A DNA stretch of 64,000 bases from Varroa destructor (taxonomy: Eukaryota; Arthropoda; Arachnida; Mesostigmata; Varroidae). The notes under the pieces are model-generated. The model saw nothing but the letters and a program-made list of their open reading frames with translations. It ran no database searches and was not told the origin of the DNA. Positions 37,852 through 50,045 of this stretch are shown piece by piece. The position numbers and the translations under genes were made by a program. The stretch covers positions 32,139,319 to 32,203,318 of the forward strand of contig NW_019211458.1 of the NCBI RefSeq assembly GCF_002443255.2, read 5' to 3'. Position 1 is the stretch's first letter. Every line of letters starts with the position of its first letter.

Positions 37852-37877
37852 CTAGCAGAATGTATACATTCTGCTAG
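37852..37877. other. Perfect 26-bp palindrome
   Basis: CTAGCAGAATGTA (37852-37864) is followed with no spacer by its exact reverse complement TACATTCTGCTAG (37865-37877). It starts a few bases after an AATAAA-like sequence (AATAAAAG, 37843-37850). A spacer-free palindrome of this length is unlikely by chance in 64 kb. It could be a binding site for a dimeric protein, the footprint of a mobile-element insertion or excision, or a fold-back join. No coding frame covers it. Confidence 0.85.
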
Positions 37878-40288
37878 CTAATTGTATGGAAAGCCAAGGT
37901 GTCAACATGATAGCTGAAGCGTATGGCAAGGCTGGTCTCATAGGTTGTGGGTCGATAGATCGAATTCGCCTTCGACGTCCGCGCGAACGTCTTCGTAGAA
38001 ACGATTTTTGATGGATGTGATGGTGAATAAATAGATAGACAAAACCGACCACGTGTATGCGTAGTAATTCTCAAAAAAACTTCACGCCCGGGAAGCTGTG
38101 TGGCATTCTAGGCCCACGATAGGTCATGTAAAACTTTACCTTCTAGATTTTATACGTTTTGTCTTAAAGGGAAATTAGTCTAGAAGAACTTCACCCACCA
38201 AATACCAGAATTGAATGCTTCAGATGCATGTTGTTCTACCTAGAATGTCCAATGTCCAGTATCCAGAAAACAAAATGTAATCGAATGTCTATATTATTGC
38301 TTGCCTTTAATTAACTATAGTTACAAGAACTATGGAAATCACCGTCGGGGCAATCAACCTATCGCAAAAGTATTTTGAGCTCGGAAATTTCAGATCTAGT
38401 GTAATTTTCGGCAGATCATTCACGTACAGTGTCAGCAGCTTAGTTGTTTCTATTCTAATGGCGTTCGAACCAGTCATGCAATCGACACTCACACAATTCC
38501 GACACCGTGACGCACCGCAGACGACTATTGGTCAGACTTTCGCTATATATACGCAACTGCATTGGTACCAAAGATGCGCCGTTCTGATACGGATTATGCT
38601 CTCACTCCAATCGTATTCATAATATCGTAGTAACGCGCATCTATGTTAGGTTGGCAGTTATTTTTGGCTAGATCTACATTTAGTCAAAGATCACTAACGT
38701 TTTCCACTAGTTTTTTTCGGTGTCTTACGTACGCAGGCCTATCGATACAGGTCCACCGATAACACGGTATATTTTTCTCTTACCTAAAGTAATGAACAAG
38801 ACCGATGATATCAACACTGAACTGGGCCCCATTTATATAACTACGAATCGTGTACATCTTATACAGCACGAAAAAATAATAAATTGATCACTGTAATCAC
38901 AATTGTAGCTGACCCGCCCACAGGCACACGAATAATGCCATACTTACGCTGCTTCGAAGGGTGTTCCTAAAGTTTTTACAACGGATAGGCCGCACAAAAG
39001 CAACAATCAAGTTAGATCATTATACGTTACATACCTGTATATGGGCCTCCATTTTTTTAGTATGTACCTAAATGGTAAGCTTGTTGTTGTTCTATGATTC
39101 GTAATCGTACTAATAAACGCCAAAATGTACCACCACGCCAGTGTGAGACCTACTTAGGCTTAGATAACTGTGTGCAAACATCAACCGGGCAGACACACTT
39201 CACAATTGTATACAAACGTTGTAGTGGCCACTGGCCGTAAACTTAATTTTTCGTCCACCATCTTTCGTCCACTTGGCAACGATAGATCTACATTGCTCAG
39301 AGAGAGTAACACCGTCAACATCCAACCCCTAGCCGCGATCTGACACTTTCAAGCGTACGCTAACCAATCGACAGAGCGGTGATCGAGAATTGGTCACAGC
39401 GTGATAATGGTCGTTGGATGGGCCTAGGGTGAGGTTATGCGGTGAACATTTATACGGACGGATATGCATATATGAAACTTACAGTTTTATTTTTTCGATC
39501 GGTCATTAGCAGGCAGAATTGGCTTCCTCAAAGATGGCTGGCTTCTCCAGATTGAGTGACGCTAAACATCAAACGCCATTTATTGCTAAATGTATACGTG
39601 CGCAAACTCAACGCTACCATAGAGTCGGCATAGTAGTAGAATTAGTTGAGCTGAGGAACCTGGAGTGAGATTTAAAGTGGGCTTAAACGCAGGGTCGGAC
39701 CAGATCGGTTCGATTAATACTTTGTCCGTTAGTCTGTAAATCTGGCCGAATCAATGGCTTCTTCGCTAGCAATCACCTTGGTGATGGGTGTCACATAAGT
39801 GATTAACATTGTCTTATACGAGCCTAGCCGCTAGCAATTTTATCAAATGATACGTGTAAGTTACACTTAAGATATACAGATTTTTAATAGAAATACGCCA
39901 ACAGACGACCGCAGTGATAATGGTGATCGTAATGAATGTTTTCCAAAGCGTCAAACTGTAGCGTAACGATACTCGCATGAGAAATACACAACATGGCACT
40001 TACTGTTATAGATAACAGGTCACCTCTTAGTATACAAATAATTCCTAATAACATTTAGCGTACATACATATATACACAGTTATGTCTCGTTTGAATTCAA
40101 TAGCCGCATTGACGTCTATTGTAGCGAGCGGCTTCGTCATCGTCTGACAGGTATATGATGCTTTTAGTACGTATTGCTTGACAATTTCAATAGCTGGCCG
40201 CATAAGCCCGGACGTTGGCTTCGACTGAAACAGCAACATTATGTTGACGACTAACATCACGGAATATTCGTTTTTTTTTTCCCTTCAG
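37878..40288. other. Stretch without a confirmed gene
   Basis: A 96-codon plus-strand frame at 38332-38622 starts at an ATG in fair context (AACTATGG) and has moderately hydrophobic segments but no recognised motif; a minus-strand frame overlaps it. From 38.9 to 39.8 kb the DNA is GC-richer, without a continuous frame. No repeat family recognised. Confidence 0.5.
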
Positions 40289-40534
40289 CCAGAAGCGACG
40301 TGAAGTATCGAGAGCGAAAATTCGGGGCGAAGTTATGACAGCATCGGGTATGACGTTCACCGCATTTACTTTTGCTGCACGAGCTTTTCCCTCTGACTCG
40401 GAAGCAATATATAGCTCGACAAAAACGTTCGTTCTGAACGTCTGCACCATAGAACATAGATATCCGCAAAAAGTTATATCTTGTCAGGATGCCCTGGTAA
40501 ATCTGAGATTCTCTGACCTTGTGCAACAACAAAG
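40289..40534 (+). CDS. Candidate internal exon with strong splice sites
   Basis: The acceptor is ten T then CCCTTCAG, ending at 40288, and the donor is AAAG before GTAAGT at 40535-40540; both match consensus very well. The 246-bp segment is open in exactly one plus-strand frame across its full length: one leading base, 81 codons from 40290, two trailing bases. The peptide starts QKRREVSRAKIRGEVMTASG and later has HRYPQKVISCQDALVNLRFS. There is no membrane segment or domain I recognise. A partner exon was not found; an ATG in good context (CCACCAACATGG) at about 40561 lies inside the presumed downstream intron. The minus strand also has long frames here (40187-40450, 40257-40553), so antisense coding is an alternative. 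A non-coding exon is also possible. Confidence 0.4.
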
Positions 40535-43500
40535 GTAAGTGGTGGTTCTTCAACCACCAACATGGCTGAGTGTTCTACGGTTTATGATGCGGCCAGGAAC
40601 TCCTTCTTCGTCATGGATGGTCTCAGTGATATAATTCTATTAGTAAATATAATTTATTTTGGATGACTTTCATGGTTATACGCAGTGTTCGCTGCTGATG
40701 AGTGCAAATATTATTTATTACGCATATGTGTCAATAAAGCAAAATCACTCGCAATAGATAGTTAAGATATCGTTTTATTATGAGCATTTTGTTGTCTATG
40801 ATACTAGATTAACATATGAATCATTGTTACCTATTATGATCAGTTTCCGCTCATATTTTGACTCCATTCAACCATAGAATTTATGATAATTTTATAGAGA
40901 TAATAAATCTATCATAAAAGAAGATCCATTTTTGAAACTTGTGCTGTTTCTCTGGAAGCTAGCTCGTTGTGAGAACTATACTATAATAGGCCGCAGATTA
41001 TCACCTTTTAGAATACTTGGGTCTAACGTCTGGTGTTATCATTAAGTACAGGGCTGGTACCAGCAAAGTACAAAAATTTTCAACGCTCGGATTTGAACTG
41101 TGCCGCCTTTGGACCATTTCTGCGAGCGATCCACAGCAGGGTCCGAGTGTGGGACCGGCACTAGGCTCAATAAGCGATTGCCTCTTGGTGTTCCTCAGGG
41201 TCCCGTAGGACAAAAAGTGGCTCTCCGCTAACTGCGATCAAGAAAGGCCTCTGCAATGCTCGAAAAACTTATAGTACTTCGAAAGTTGGAGGAGTTCTTG
41301 GCCAAGTCTTGCGATCGCCTCGCTTGCCTCGAGAGACATGCGAGACCTTCCGGCTTGTCGTTATCTTTTGTATTTGAATCCCGCTTTTTTTGCCGGTTGC
41401 CGTTACGCAAAACTGAACCAGCCACCCATAGTGCTTCTTGCTTCACTATGCTTTCTACGACTTCTGTGGTACGCTAGATCTTGCTGCGCCTCATCTCATG
41501 CTGCGTATTAGGAAACCGTATGATCAACTCCGTCTTCTTATACAGATATGCAGAGACTCACGTGGTCTGTGTTTTGCAACTCATCTCATATCTATCTGAC
41601 GAAGGCGACCCTGGTTTCCAAGACAGTGGAATCAAAACACCGCTTTTGCAAACAAAGTACCAATGAACAAAATGAAATACGATAAAAGCAATTAGAAAAA
41701 ACAGCTGTGCCTCTCGCTTAACAATGAAGGGACATTTTATCATTAAATGAGAGGAATGTGCCTGTTCCTTGTACATTTTCCAAAACTCTGACATATCCAG
41801 TTTTGCAAGGGTACGAACATACGAGCGCGTTTAAAAACACTGCTCATACTTTTTGGTGGATGTAATAATCACGCTTTTGGTTATTTGTAAGTGTACATCT
41901 AATCCATTTGGTTCAAGATCAAATGGTAAATCTTGACGCTCCGGCCAACATATTCCAAGGTAAGCAACCGGGATGTATTCAACATCACGATGTTACTGTG
42001 TTTATCTATTCACTGTAATATATGGTCATAGTTTTTAAAACGAATAAAGACAAGACGACTTTTTTCTAAACCGAAGATAATAATGGCTGCAAAATTGAAA
42101 CATACTATTTCGGTTTAGTAAAATCAAAATTTAATTCGTTTTTAATTTCTAACTGAGATCAAAATAGGCACTTTTTCTGAGTGTTTGAATTTCTTGCAGA
42201 TCGCTAGCATATAGGACTAATTTAGTCCTAGCTAAGCTACCTAGTGTATGGTACCATATGGCGTTGCCGTTACAATAGGGATCTGTAAAAGCCTCGAAAT
42301 ACCCACTTTACTCCCACCGCCGCGAAACAGAGTGGACAAATTAAAAACTGGGCTAAAGAATTATATTCGATGATCCACGTCGTTATGGTGCATCTTATTT
42401 CGCGCGAATAGATAATATGATAACACTAGATGTTGTTTCAACTCAAATCGTGTCAGCTTTGCAGCTTCCTTTCTACGCGCGGGCCAACCATGTTTCATTT
42501 TGTTAGAACCAGCCAACGAAGTTTCCAATAAAGAACGTAGTTTATTTCATTCAGTTAAAATTGAGGAGGATAAGGATTTGCTCCTGTGGCTAACCCTCCC
42601 ACGCGAATGTAACGTCTTCTCGAAGAGACACACATCCTCAGGCAACAGCAAACTTATCTATCGATAACCTTGCGTGAAGTTAGAAACAGATACACCAAAA
42701 ACATGAACATCTTCTACTATGATCTAGACGAACCATTCCACTGTCTAAAGTAACCTATGGAATTTACTTAAAGAAGTCACACAAAAATAAAAAAACAAAT
42801 TAATGTTTTACAATACCTCGAAATTTAAATATGGGCTACAAATTCTGCTGATTTTATCTCCGTTCTCGTCACCGCTGTCAATAATTTGTTGTCGTACAAA
42901 GTAAAAGTCCTGCAAAAGCTAAAGCGATGGGTAGTCGAATGGCAAAGGTTCGCATCTAATACTTGACTTTTCCTTTATCAGGTCTAAATAAGTGCGAAAC
43001 AAAGTTAATTCAAATTTTAATGAATCCGACCTCTTAAAAACCAACAAATTTAATTTTCTGGAACCTACATGCAACTCTGAAGTTGTATTTCATATTATGC
43101 AAAGAACTTCCGATGAAGCACCTTCATTACATACAAACCATCATTTAAATAAGTAGCGCCTTGTTCAGCATAATATATGTATGAAGTAGGCCTCAGAGGC
43201 AGTCAATCTCTAGCCAAAATCTTCTTAAATTTCGTCAGCGACAACAGTTCTGCTTTTAAGTATTCCTCGTTTTATAAGCAGTCCTTTATACATAAGTATG
43301 CAAAAACTACCGTTATTAATAATTATCATTGTAATTATTGAAGTTCGTTTAGTCTCTCATAGGGTTTACTAGTTTGTTACGTACGTCCATATGGACACAG
43401 TAGGCCGAATGAGCGCCATATCAACCTTTTCCTTTCTCACCTACTACGTCACACAAAAAATCTACCTACACCAACGGTTCCCGTACATTTTGAAGTTTAA

Positions 43501-43810
43501 AAGGATTATCCATACCAGTAGCGTACCTTCCACCATTTTTTACAAGATTATAATGTAAACAATAAAAAAATAGCATTGGATTGATCTAAAGTGATTGAAT
43601 AATAGTTAGGGCATAAATCAATAAATGGGCAAACAACATTTCGATTTTTGATCCTTTGTAAGATACTAAAGGCGAAGTAGAATCGAAAAGCTTTGATAAT
43701 TATGCGTCTGAATAATGTAAGATTGTTACATATGAAATTGACTAACTATTGAACTAAGCACCACTAGCAGGCGAAATTTAGCTGGTAAATATTTTTGTCT
43801 CCTAAAGAAC
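40535..43810. other. Stretch without a supportable gene
   Basis: An AT-rich inverted repeat (TTTATGATA / TATCATAAA) spans 40880-40918. From 41000 to 41640 the DNA is GC-richer, with overlapping frames on both strands and a sequence resembling a Pol III B box (see the 41.06 kb finding). A perfect 9-bp inverted repeat lies at 42212-42230. A donor-like CCAAG before GTAAGC occurs at about 41961 without an obvious exon. The rest is AT-rich and unremarkable. Confidence 0.55.
42212..42230. other. Perfect 9-bp inverted repeat
   Basis: TAGGACTAA and TTAGTCCTA are exact complements around a single T. Short palindromic site of unknown role. Confidence 0.75.
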
Positions 43811-44480
43811 TGACTGAGTTTGCTCCATGGTAAATAAGTTTAGAACGAAAAACATGTTTAGATTACTTATTGGCCAAGTTCTTCTTCCTCAAAAACTACA
43901 GCACTGCGGAAATTCATTGAAGATTGATGAAGATACTAAACAAAGAGGCTTTAAGCGAAAGCACAATACGTGAATGGTTCAAGAACAGAGATTGGAGTGT
44001 TGAAGACAAACGAGAGGGTGATCAGATTTTCAAATGCAAAGAATAAAAAAGGACTGTGGCAGTTGAAGAGGCTTTTCGAGAGCAGAGCTTGAAGTCTAAG
44101 CTGGAGCCCGGGGTCCGGACGTGAAACAACGGTGGTACTTGCAATGCACATCAGAGGCATCTGTTATTATAAGATACTCGCCGAAAATGAAGCAATAAAT
44201 ATAGTCCGCCATCTTGAGTTTCTCAAAAAGGTCATGGACCGTTGGCGCGGCATTCGAAAGTAGGCAGTCTGGTTATTTGATGACAGAGCCAGACCCCATC
44301 GGCATGACTTAGTAACCTCTAGGATTGAGTAAAGGAAGGTTCAACGCTAACCTTAACACGTTTATTCTTCCAATCTAAGAGCTCTTTGGACTCTGAAAAG
44401 CGCGACTGGTAAGCAAAATCATGCTAGTCCAGCCAGTTTAGAAAATATTCAATTTCGAAATTTGCTGGATTCGCTTGGAG
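43811..44480 (+). mobile_element. Mariner transposon fossil, copy 2 (HTH plus catalytic remnants)
   Basis: Decayed mariner-family transposase. From 43852 one frame reads through the N-terminal region (LLAKFFFLKNYSTAEIH at 43867-43917, stop at 43918). It then reads the helix-turn-helix end, ALSESTIREWFKNRDWSVED (43948-44007). About 200 bp of the normal gene is missing next. A second frame (44132-44308) covers the catalytic core. IRGICYYKIL aligns with the first-aspartate motif, but the aspartate position is histidine (CAC 44147-44149). After a stop at 44261 comes LFDDRARPHRH, the DNARPH-type second-aspartate motif, with D at 44282-44284. HVYSSNLRALWTLKS further on resembles the usual HPpYSPDLAPSDyhLF block with a deletion. 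It is inactive. Terminal inverted repeats were not identified, so the ends are approximate. Confidence 0.8.
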
Positions 44481-45622
44481 AAGCCTAATATTAAAATGCT
44501 TGTTCCCGCATTAATAGTGTGAGTGGTAATGCGTATTATTGATAATGCATACCGTACCTCTACACATTATAGATAACTCTGATTCAATAAGACACGAGTC
44601 GCTTCGGAGAATCGCCACGTAGGAAGAACAGGGTGCTATTTACCAATAATAATAGTAACGGACCTAATAATTAAGGTCATTTGCGTGTGTCCCTCACCAT
44701 ATAACTTTCATCGGCAAGAAGTTGCACTGCCTTGGACGATAGGTGGTACGTGTTACTAATATCATTATTTTATTATAGATAACAATATTAAACACATTTC
44801 CAGGTGCTTGCTTGAAGTTCAACAATGGCTAAAGTGACAATAAAAATCTCGGGTCAACTCTAGGGCACTACGCTTCATACGACTTCGATAGCGACAAATG
44901 TTGATCTTACAGGCTAGCCAATGCTCCAGCAGGTGGAAAACATATATAACCGTATGCCTTTCTGTCCGTGGCAGAATTTACTACCCGTTGTCTCTGTTTG
45001 TCAGCTTTATTCAGCCAGGGAGTTAGGGAAATTTGCCTCTGGAAATTTTCTACGGGATTTTCTGGAACTTCCAGTACCCTTTCGGTCGCTCCTCCGTGCC
45101 CCTACGAACCACCGTTTCTAAAGATAGCTCTAAGACGAGTAGTACCGACATACACTGAAAAGTTCTATGTCCTTTTGAATTTGTTTCACTTTTAACATTA
45201 TAGCACACTATAGATTAACTACACAACGGGAAATAGAAACAGTCATTCTTACGTTGATTTGTTTGCATACTACAGAACACAGCGTGTTACTATCATCTAC
45301 GTTCCGGCATAGGTCGTTGCCCAACAAGTCGGAACTACCTCGTAGTTTAGGTGCGCCCGGGAGCAATTCGATCAGATTTACCTAAACCTTCCCCCTCCGC
45401 AATATTAAAAATGCGCATATATGTATATATCATAGTCTATGACAAACCTTCGAAGAGAACGTGCAAGACGCAACAAACGGTATGGCGAAAAGATCGACAT
45501 CGAGTTTTAGCTGTATCCAGTCGAATCTGTTACTACGAATTGGTAAATATTATCTTGTTCAAACGAAATGATGTGTGCTCTACGCTTGGTCAAAGGCTTC
45601 GGATATCTTTGTTTAGGCTAAG
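44481..45622. other. Stretch without a supportable gene
   Basis: AT-rich, with short plus-strand frames at 44921-45121 and 44968-45195. A 149-codon plus-strand frame starts at a GTG at 45351 and overlaps antisense the more protein-like minus-strand block at 45623-46115. Its composition (many arginines, serines and cysteines) fits a shadow frame. Confidence 0.5.
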
Positions 45623-46115
45623 CTATTTTTTTCGTCTGCTAATCTTAAGAACACGTTGTGATCTAGATCCGAACCCGGGCACAGATAGGTTTCGTTTAGG
45701 GAGCCAATCGTCTCTCTGCCGTCCCTCTATCTGCTTATCAGCGATATCGGACGTAAACTTCGAAATGTCAGTTGTTTCGTCTTGCCCGATCTTCGTGTAA
45801 ACAACTTTGTGACAGTCAGTAATACTAACATAGGTAGCCATGGCTTGAAGTTTAGGCGAAAATATAAAGCACCCATAACTCTTTCCATGTAAACCAACAG
45901 TATGTAGCGTCATTTTTGCCATGCTGATGGCAATTGCCGTTGAGAAGTCTGCGGCACGGAAAACCAATGGGTACCAACATTCTTATAGCAGTTGTGACGA
46001 CTGCAACAAGTATAGACATGGCAGTTTTGCGATCTAAATCAATTCTGGGATTAAGAAGAACGGGTTCGATCCGCGAGTTAACGTAGTCAATTTGCCCAGG
46101 TAGCATTACCAACAT
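45623..46115 (-). pseudogene. Possible frameshifted gene, unknown protein
   Basis: Two minus-strand frames overlap and together span about 490 bp. The upstream frame starts at ATG 46115 and runs to 45852 (87 residues), including RIDLDRKTAMSILVAVVTTA. The second runs from about 45967 to 45623 (114 residues), including YVSITDCHKVVYTKIGQDET. Both have ordinary mixed composition, and the overlap at 45852-45967 looks like a one-base shift rather than splicing, because no usable intron fits. No family recognised. A stop immediately precedes the upstream ATG. A genuine gene with an assembly error or polymorphic indel, a pseudogene, or chance are all possible. Confidence 0.3.
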
Positions 46116-47226
46116 TCATTTCAAATTTCCTACAGGCTAGCTACAACGGGTGCTCGAATCATGACAAAAGGTGTGATACATCATTGGTCCAACGATGCCA
46201 GATTCCATTTGCTAAATTTATAGAAGCCCGTGGCTGTTGACGCACCCGCTGTTGAACATACGGTTGACGGTTGATTTTAGCGACAATTTGTCGTTCGTTT
46301 GATAGTTGAATTTAATGTATTTTTATGATCAACTGTTCATATAACGAAATTAGCCTCGTCAGGCTTGTGGCCTGTTTAGTGATGAAGGCTCCTAAAAGCT
46401 AAACTGTATTGAGGTGACGAAGTGGAAAACGCAGCGCTAGGCTGCGACTTCGTCGCAATAATAAATATGTTCGTTTTTCTATATGTCTAAACTTGTCCTC
46501 AGACAAAAATAACTAATAAAGAGTTTGGATTGAGCATTTAATCAGCAGCCGTCGCAAGTCAGGCGCTCTGACGTGTATAAGCGACAACAAGTCAGTGATA
46601 GATTGTGTACATGTACGATAGAACATGGATACTGCTGCAGGTGCACACGCTACGTGAGTATGTGCACGTTACGCGAGTCTGATATTAAATTGACGTACCG
46701 ACATCGATATGAGCGATCATAATTTTTTAGCCACGTCAGTCAAAGAGACAAATAATAGATTCGGGCTGGAGCTACTAACATCTCAAATGGGTGTTTAAAT
46801 ATTTTTTTCGGGTCAGTATGCTAACTACCTACGGTAAATTTGCCAAACAAATTAAGTTCGTTTGTACGAAACTGTCCTCGTTTCAGAAACGGAGTATCTC
46901 TAGGCCGCTTGACGCACTTGCCTGTGCTCTGGTTCTGCGTCCATTTGCGTGCTATAGAACTTCTTTTTTGTGAGGAAATTATTTACAGTAGTAATGATAA
47001 ACTAGAGGTAGAAGGAAACTGAATAGTACAACGCAACACCCGAAAGCGCATGCGAGAGTGACGCAACTCTAATACGTCTAAACCGAATATATCAAATAAA
47101 TAGTTAGCAACTTATGTTTTATTGCATAATAAGCGAATCTGAACGCTCTTAGGAGCGAGAAACATTTATCTTTTAGGTCAGTATCAATTACTGCATGTTA
47201 GGCCTTACAGCCCTGAAGAGTGTTTA

Positions 47227-47282
47227 CAATTGATTAATTAATCAGCCGAATAACATAGGTGACGATTACAATTAATCAATTG
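47227..47282. other. Imperfect inverted repeat, AT-rich
   Basis: CAATTGATTAATTAATC (47227-47243) is nearly the reverse complement of GATTACAATTAATCAATTG (47264-47282), with a two-base insertion. Two further ATTAATTGATT-like pieces follow to 47305. It resembles the end of a small fold-back element, but AT-rich repeats of this kind also arise by chance. Confidence 0.5.
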
Positions 47283-47341
47283 CTTAAATTTAAATTAATT
47301 GATTTCTTTGAGAAGGAGTTCAATACGAACTGAAATTATAC

Positions 47342-47359
47342 TATTATTATTATTATTAT
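47342..47359. repeat. (TAT)n microsatellite
   Basis: Six TAT units in a row. Ordinary trinucleotide repeat. Confidence 0.9.
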
Positions 47360-50045
47360 AATTAGATTGTTTTTACAAAGCAGGCTTTGTATGTTAGGGT
47401 GAACAGGGCAAACAACGTTTGTTTGAAACGAAGTGTGCATAAATGAGATGAACGTAACAACAGATACACGCTTTGCCCCGATTTAACGTTGCTAGCGTAA
47501 ATCGAAGCAGCTAGCTCTAATACTTTTCAGACAGAGGCTCGGTTACCCGAATTATCGTGCTGGAGGCATATTTAACTACGGATACTAAATATGCAAACTT
47601 TGAAAGTTTACCTATTAAAAAAGCGAAATAAAGTGTTATATTTAGTTACTCTCGAATGAGGGATATCGAAAAATCTACTGCCACCTTACCTTACAATCTG
47701 TATTATGTACGACACTAATGAACGTGTCATAGGCCAGCATAGATGCTTTCTTTGCTAAATCATGTTGTATTCGGAAACGGACTATTTTCGCCTATTTTGT
47801 CATAACTTTCGATGTCGCCTAAAAAAATAGGCCGCAGAATAAAAAAGTAATAGAATTTAGGAAGCAGTACAGTTTGACTATCTTCGTAATAACGTTTATC
47901 AAGCCGATTCTGATTTGTGTTCATGTTATGCCAGCGGCAGCGATCTTCAGTGCCTCCATCTAGTACAAGTAAATGAACTGTATCAGGAAAAACTGTTTCC
48001 TGGTTGAGAACCACTGAAACCATATGGTACAATACTTCATTTAAACCATGTCAATATGGGAAAGGTAGCGTCGAAGACAAATAAGGTATAGATTAAAGGC
48101 GCAGCGAAAAATCAGCCCATGTTACAACGGCGCACGTCTCTCTGCACCTATACGACTATTGCCTGCCTTCTACAGATGCCACTCTGATCAACCGTTGAAT
48201 CGTTGTTTTCGTTAAGCGCTAAAGGCTGACTAAAAGGTTCCGTCAAACCTTCTACGTTAACTGAAGTTAATATACGAAGCGAGTCCCCGAGTTCCTCTTG
48301 GGTCCCCTATCAGCCGAAGCCAGTAAGATAATAGTGCGATGTTGGACAATGATGACTTGGTAAGTCTTCATGAGATAACGTTCAACAAAAGCAAAGGCTA
48401 CTGTTGGCCTATGAGGTGAGAAGAACAAGAGAAGCTCGCGAAAATTTCTATTTCTACAGTAGATCGTCAATCGTACAACACTAACTGATAATGATATTTA
48501 GGTATAGAAAAATTTGAAGCTTTCACGGAAAATTAGAACTAATGTGAGCAAATATTTTTTGTTTTACATAACAAATTTCGATCTTTCACTTATCGAAAAA
48601 AAAAAGATACTCCTGCGGATTTATGCCTCATTTACACGCAATAAGTCTTCTAAAATATGATTGTTCTTACGGTTTATGTAATAATATACTGTATGAGCGG
48701 TATCCGGTAAGCACATTTCAATGTGGATATGTGCAAAAAGTTGAATCGCATTGGGAAGAATACTATTCTGAATGGCCGCGCGTTTAATATTTCCTATCAC
48801 AGCAATTTTCTGGGCTCGACCAATTGGCTGGAAGTGAAAAAAGACGCGGCAGCTTGACTTACGGGCTGAGGATGTCATAGGATGTCCTAATGTACAATAT
48901 GCTACTTACGACACTATTCTACCTTGTCGTGACTTTAATAACAGATACACTCCCTGTTAGTTGCCGCCGAAACTGATTACCATGCAGGGTAATTCGAAAG
49001 CCGCCGTGCGGTTTCTACCTTCGGATATCGTTCTGTCGATTGTTTAGCACCCGTAGTACTCTCGAGTAAGTAGTACAGACTTCCTTTAGATTTTTGTCGG
49101 ATCTCGAAAAAACAACAATTGCAAAACATTTAATAACAAAGGTTCCTCTTTCCATCAATAGGTTCCACCCTGACATATTGCAACCGCTAGGGCTGAAAAT
49201 CAGCCAGTTGTTGGTGTAATACGGACGTAGACAACATATGACTTTGCGGCCATTCAAGCTTAGGGTTCATAATTATTAGCGGAATCAATTGTAGTTCGTT
49301 GTTAATAAATAGTAATAGACCGGTATAATGAGGCCGCACGCTTAGCACACAGCTCGTGTCACAGAAATACCATTTTTCCGGGCACCGCACCCACTATGAA
49401 GAACCCCTCCATGGCAGTGTCTAAGCATGCACAACATGAAGTAAGCAAAGAGTATAGGGCATTTGAAAATTAATTTCGTGCTATGCATATATTCTCGAGA
49501 AAAATGATGCGCCAGACCGAGTCTGTAGTATGAAGGCGCATCACACCCGTGAACCGAATGACCATTATAGAAACAGTCATAAATTTTATTTAACATTACA
49601 GACACCTAACTCACTTATTCAGTATAATACTATTTATTTTATATCGTGTGACACAAATGAATCTATGAATTGATGCGGGTGTTCGAACACTCGGCCGGCT
49701 AACCGCAACCCTAACTGATGTCTCCTCTTCGGCAGGACATTGCTTTTAGGTGAAATACCATAAGCAATCTTCCAACATCTTCGTTCAGTATTTGAACACT
49801 GCCGAAACGAACACGTTTGGAAACTTCGCCGAATAAATACATTGAATGTTTTTGCTACTCCCATATGGTTCATCTTTTGCTGGAGTACTTTTTTTCTAAT
49901 TAGAAATTCTATATTACAGCTATCATTGTTAAAAGGGGAAAATGTATAGATGCATCTGCAAAAATCCCGCAAAAAAGATGACGTACATGATTCATTTAGG
50001 AAATGGCATAGCTTAATTAAATATTGTAATTGTGCAGTGTAATTA

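Larger units (their letters stand above)
46116..50045. other. Long stretch without a supportable gene
   Basis: Contains an imperfect inverted repeat at 47227-47282, a (TAT)6 microsatellite at 47342-47359 and several minus-strand frames of 65-112 codons (for example 49634-49972) with no motif. Nothing here stands above chance. Confidence 0.6.

Noticed and set aside
41180..41215. LPLGVPQGP-like peptide recalling a reverse-transcriptase motif
   Set aside because: Only a few residues match, the frame stops soon after, and no other reverse-transcriptase motif is near.
45351..45800. Longest plus-strand frame in the window (149 codons)
   Set aside because: Starts at GTG, has arginine/serine/cysteine-heavy composition, and lies antisense to more protein-like minus-strand frames. 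Length is compatible with chance.
46050..46085. GGTTCGATCC, a perfect tRNA B-box-like sequence
   Set aside because: No acceptor, D or anticodon arm can be folded around it on either strand.
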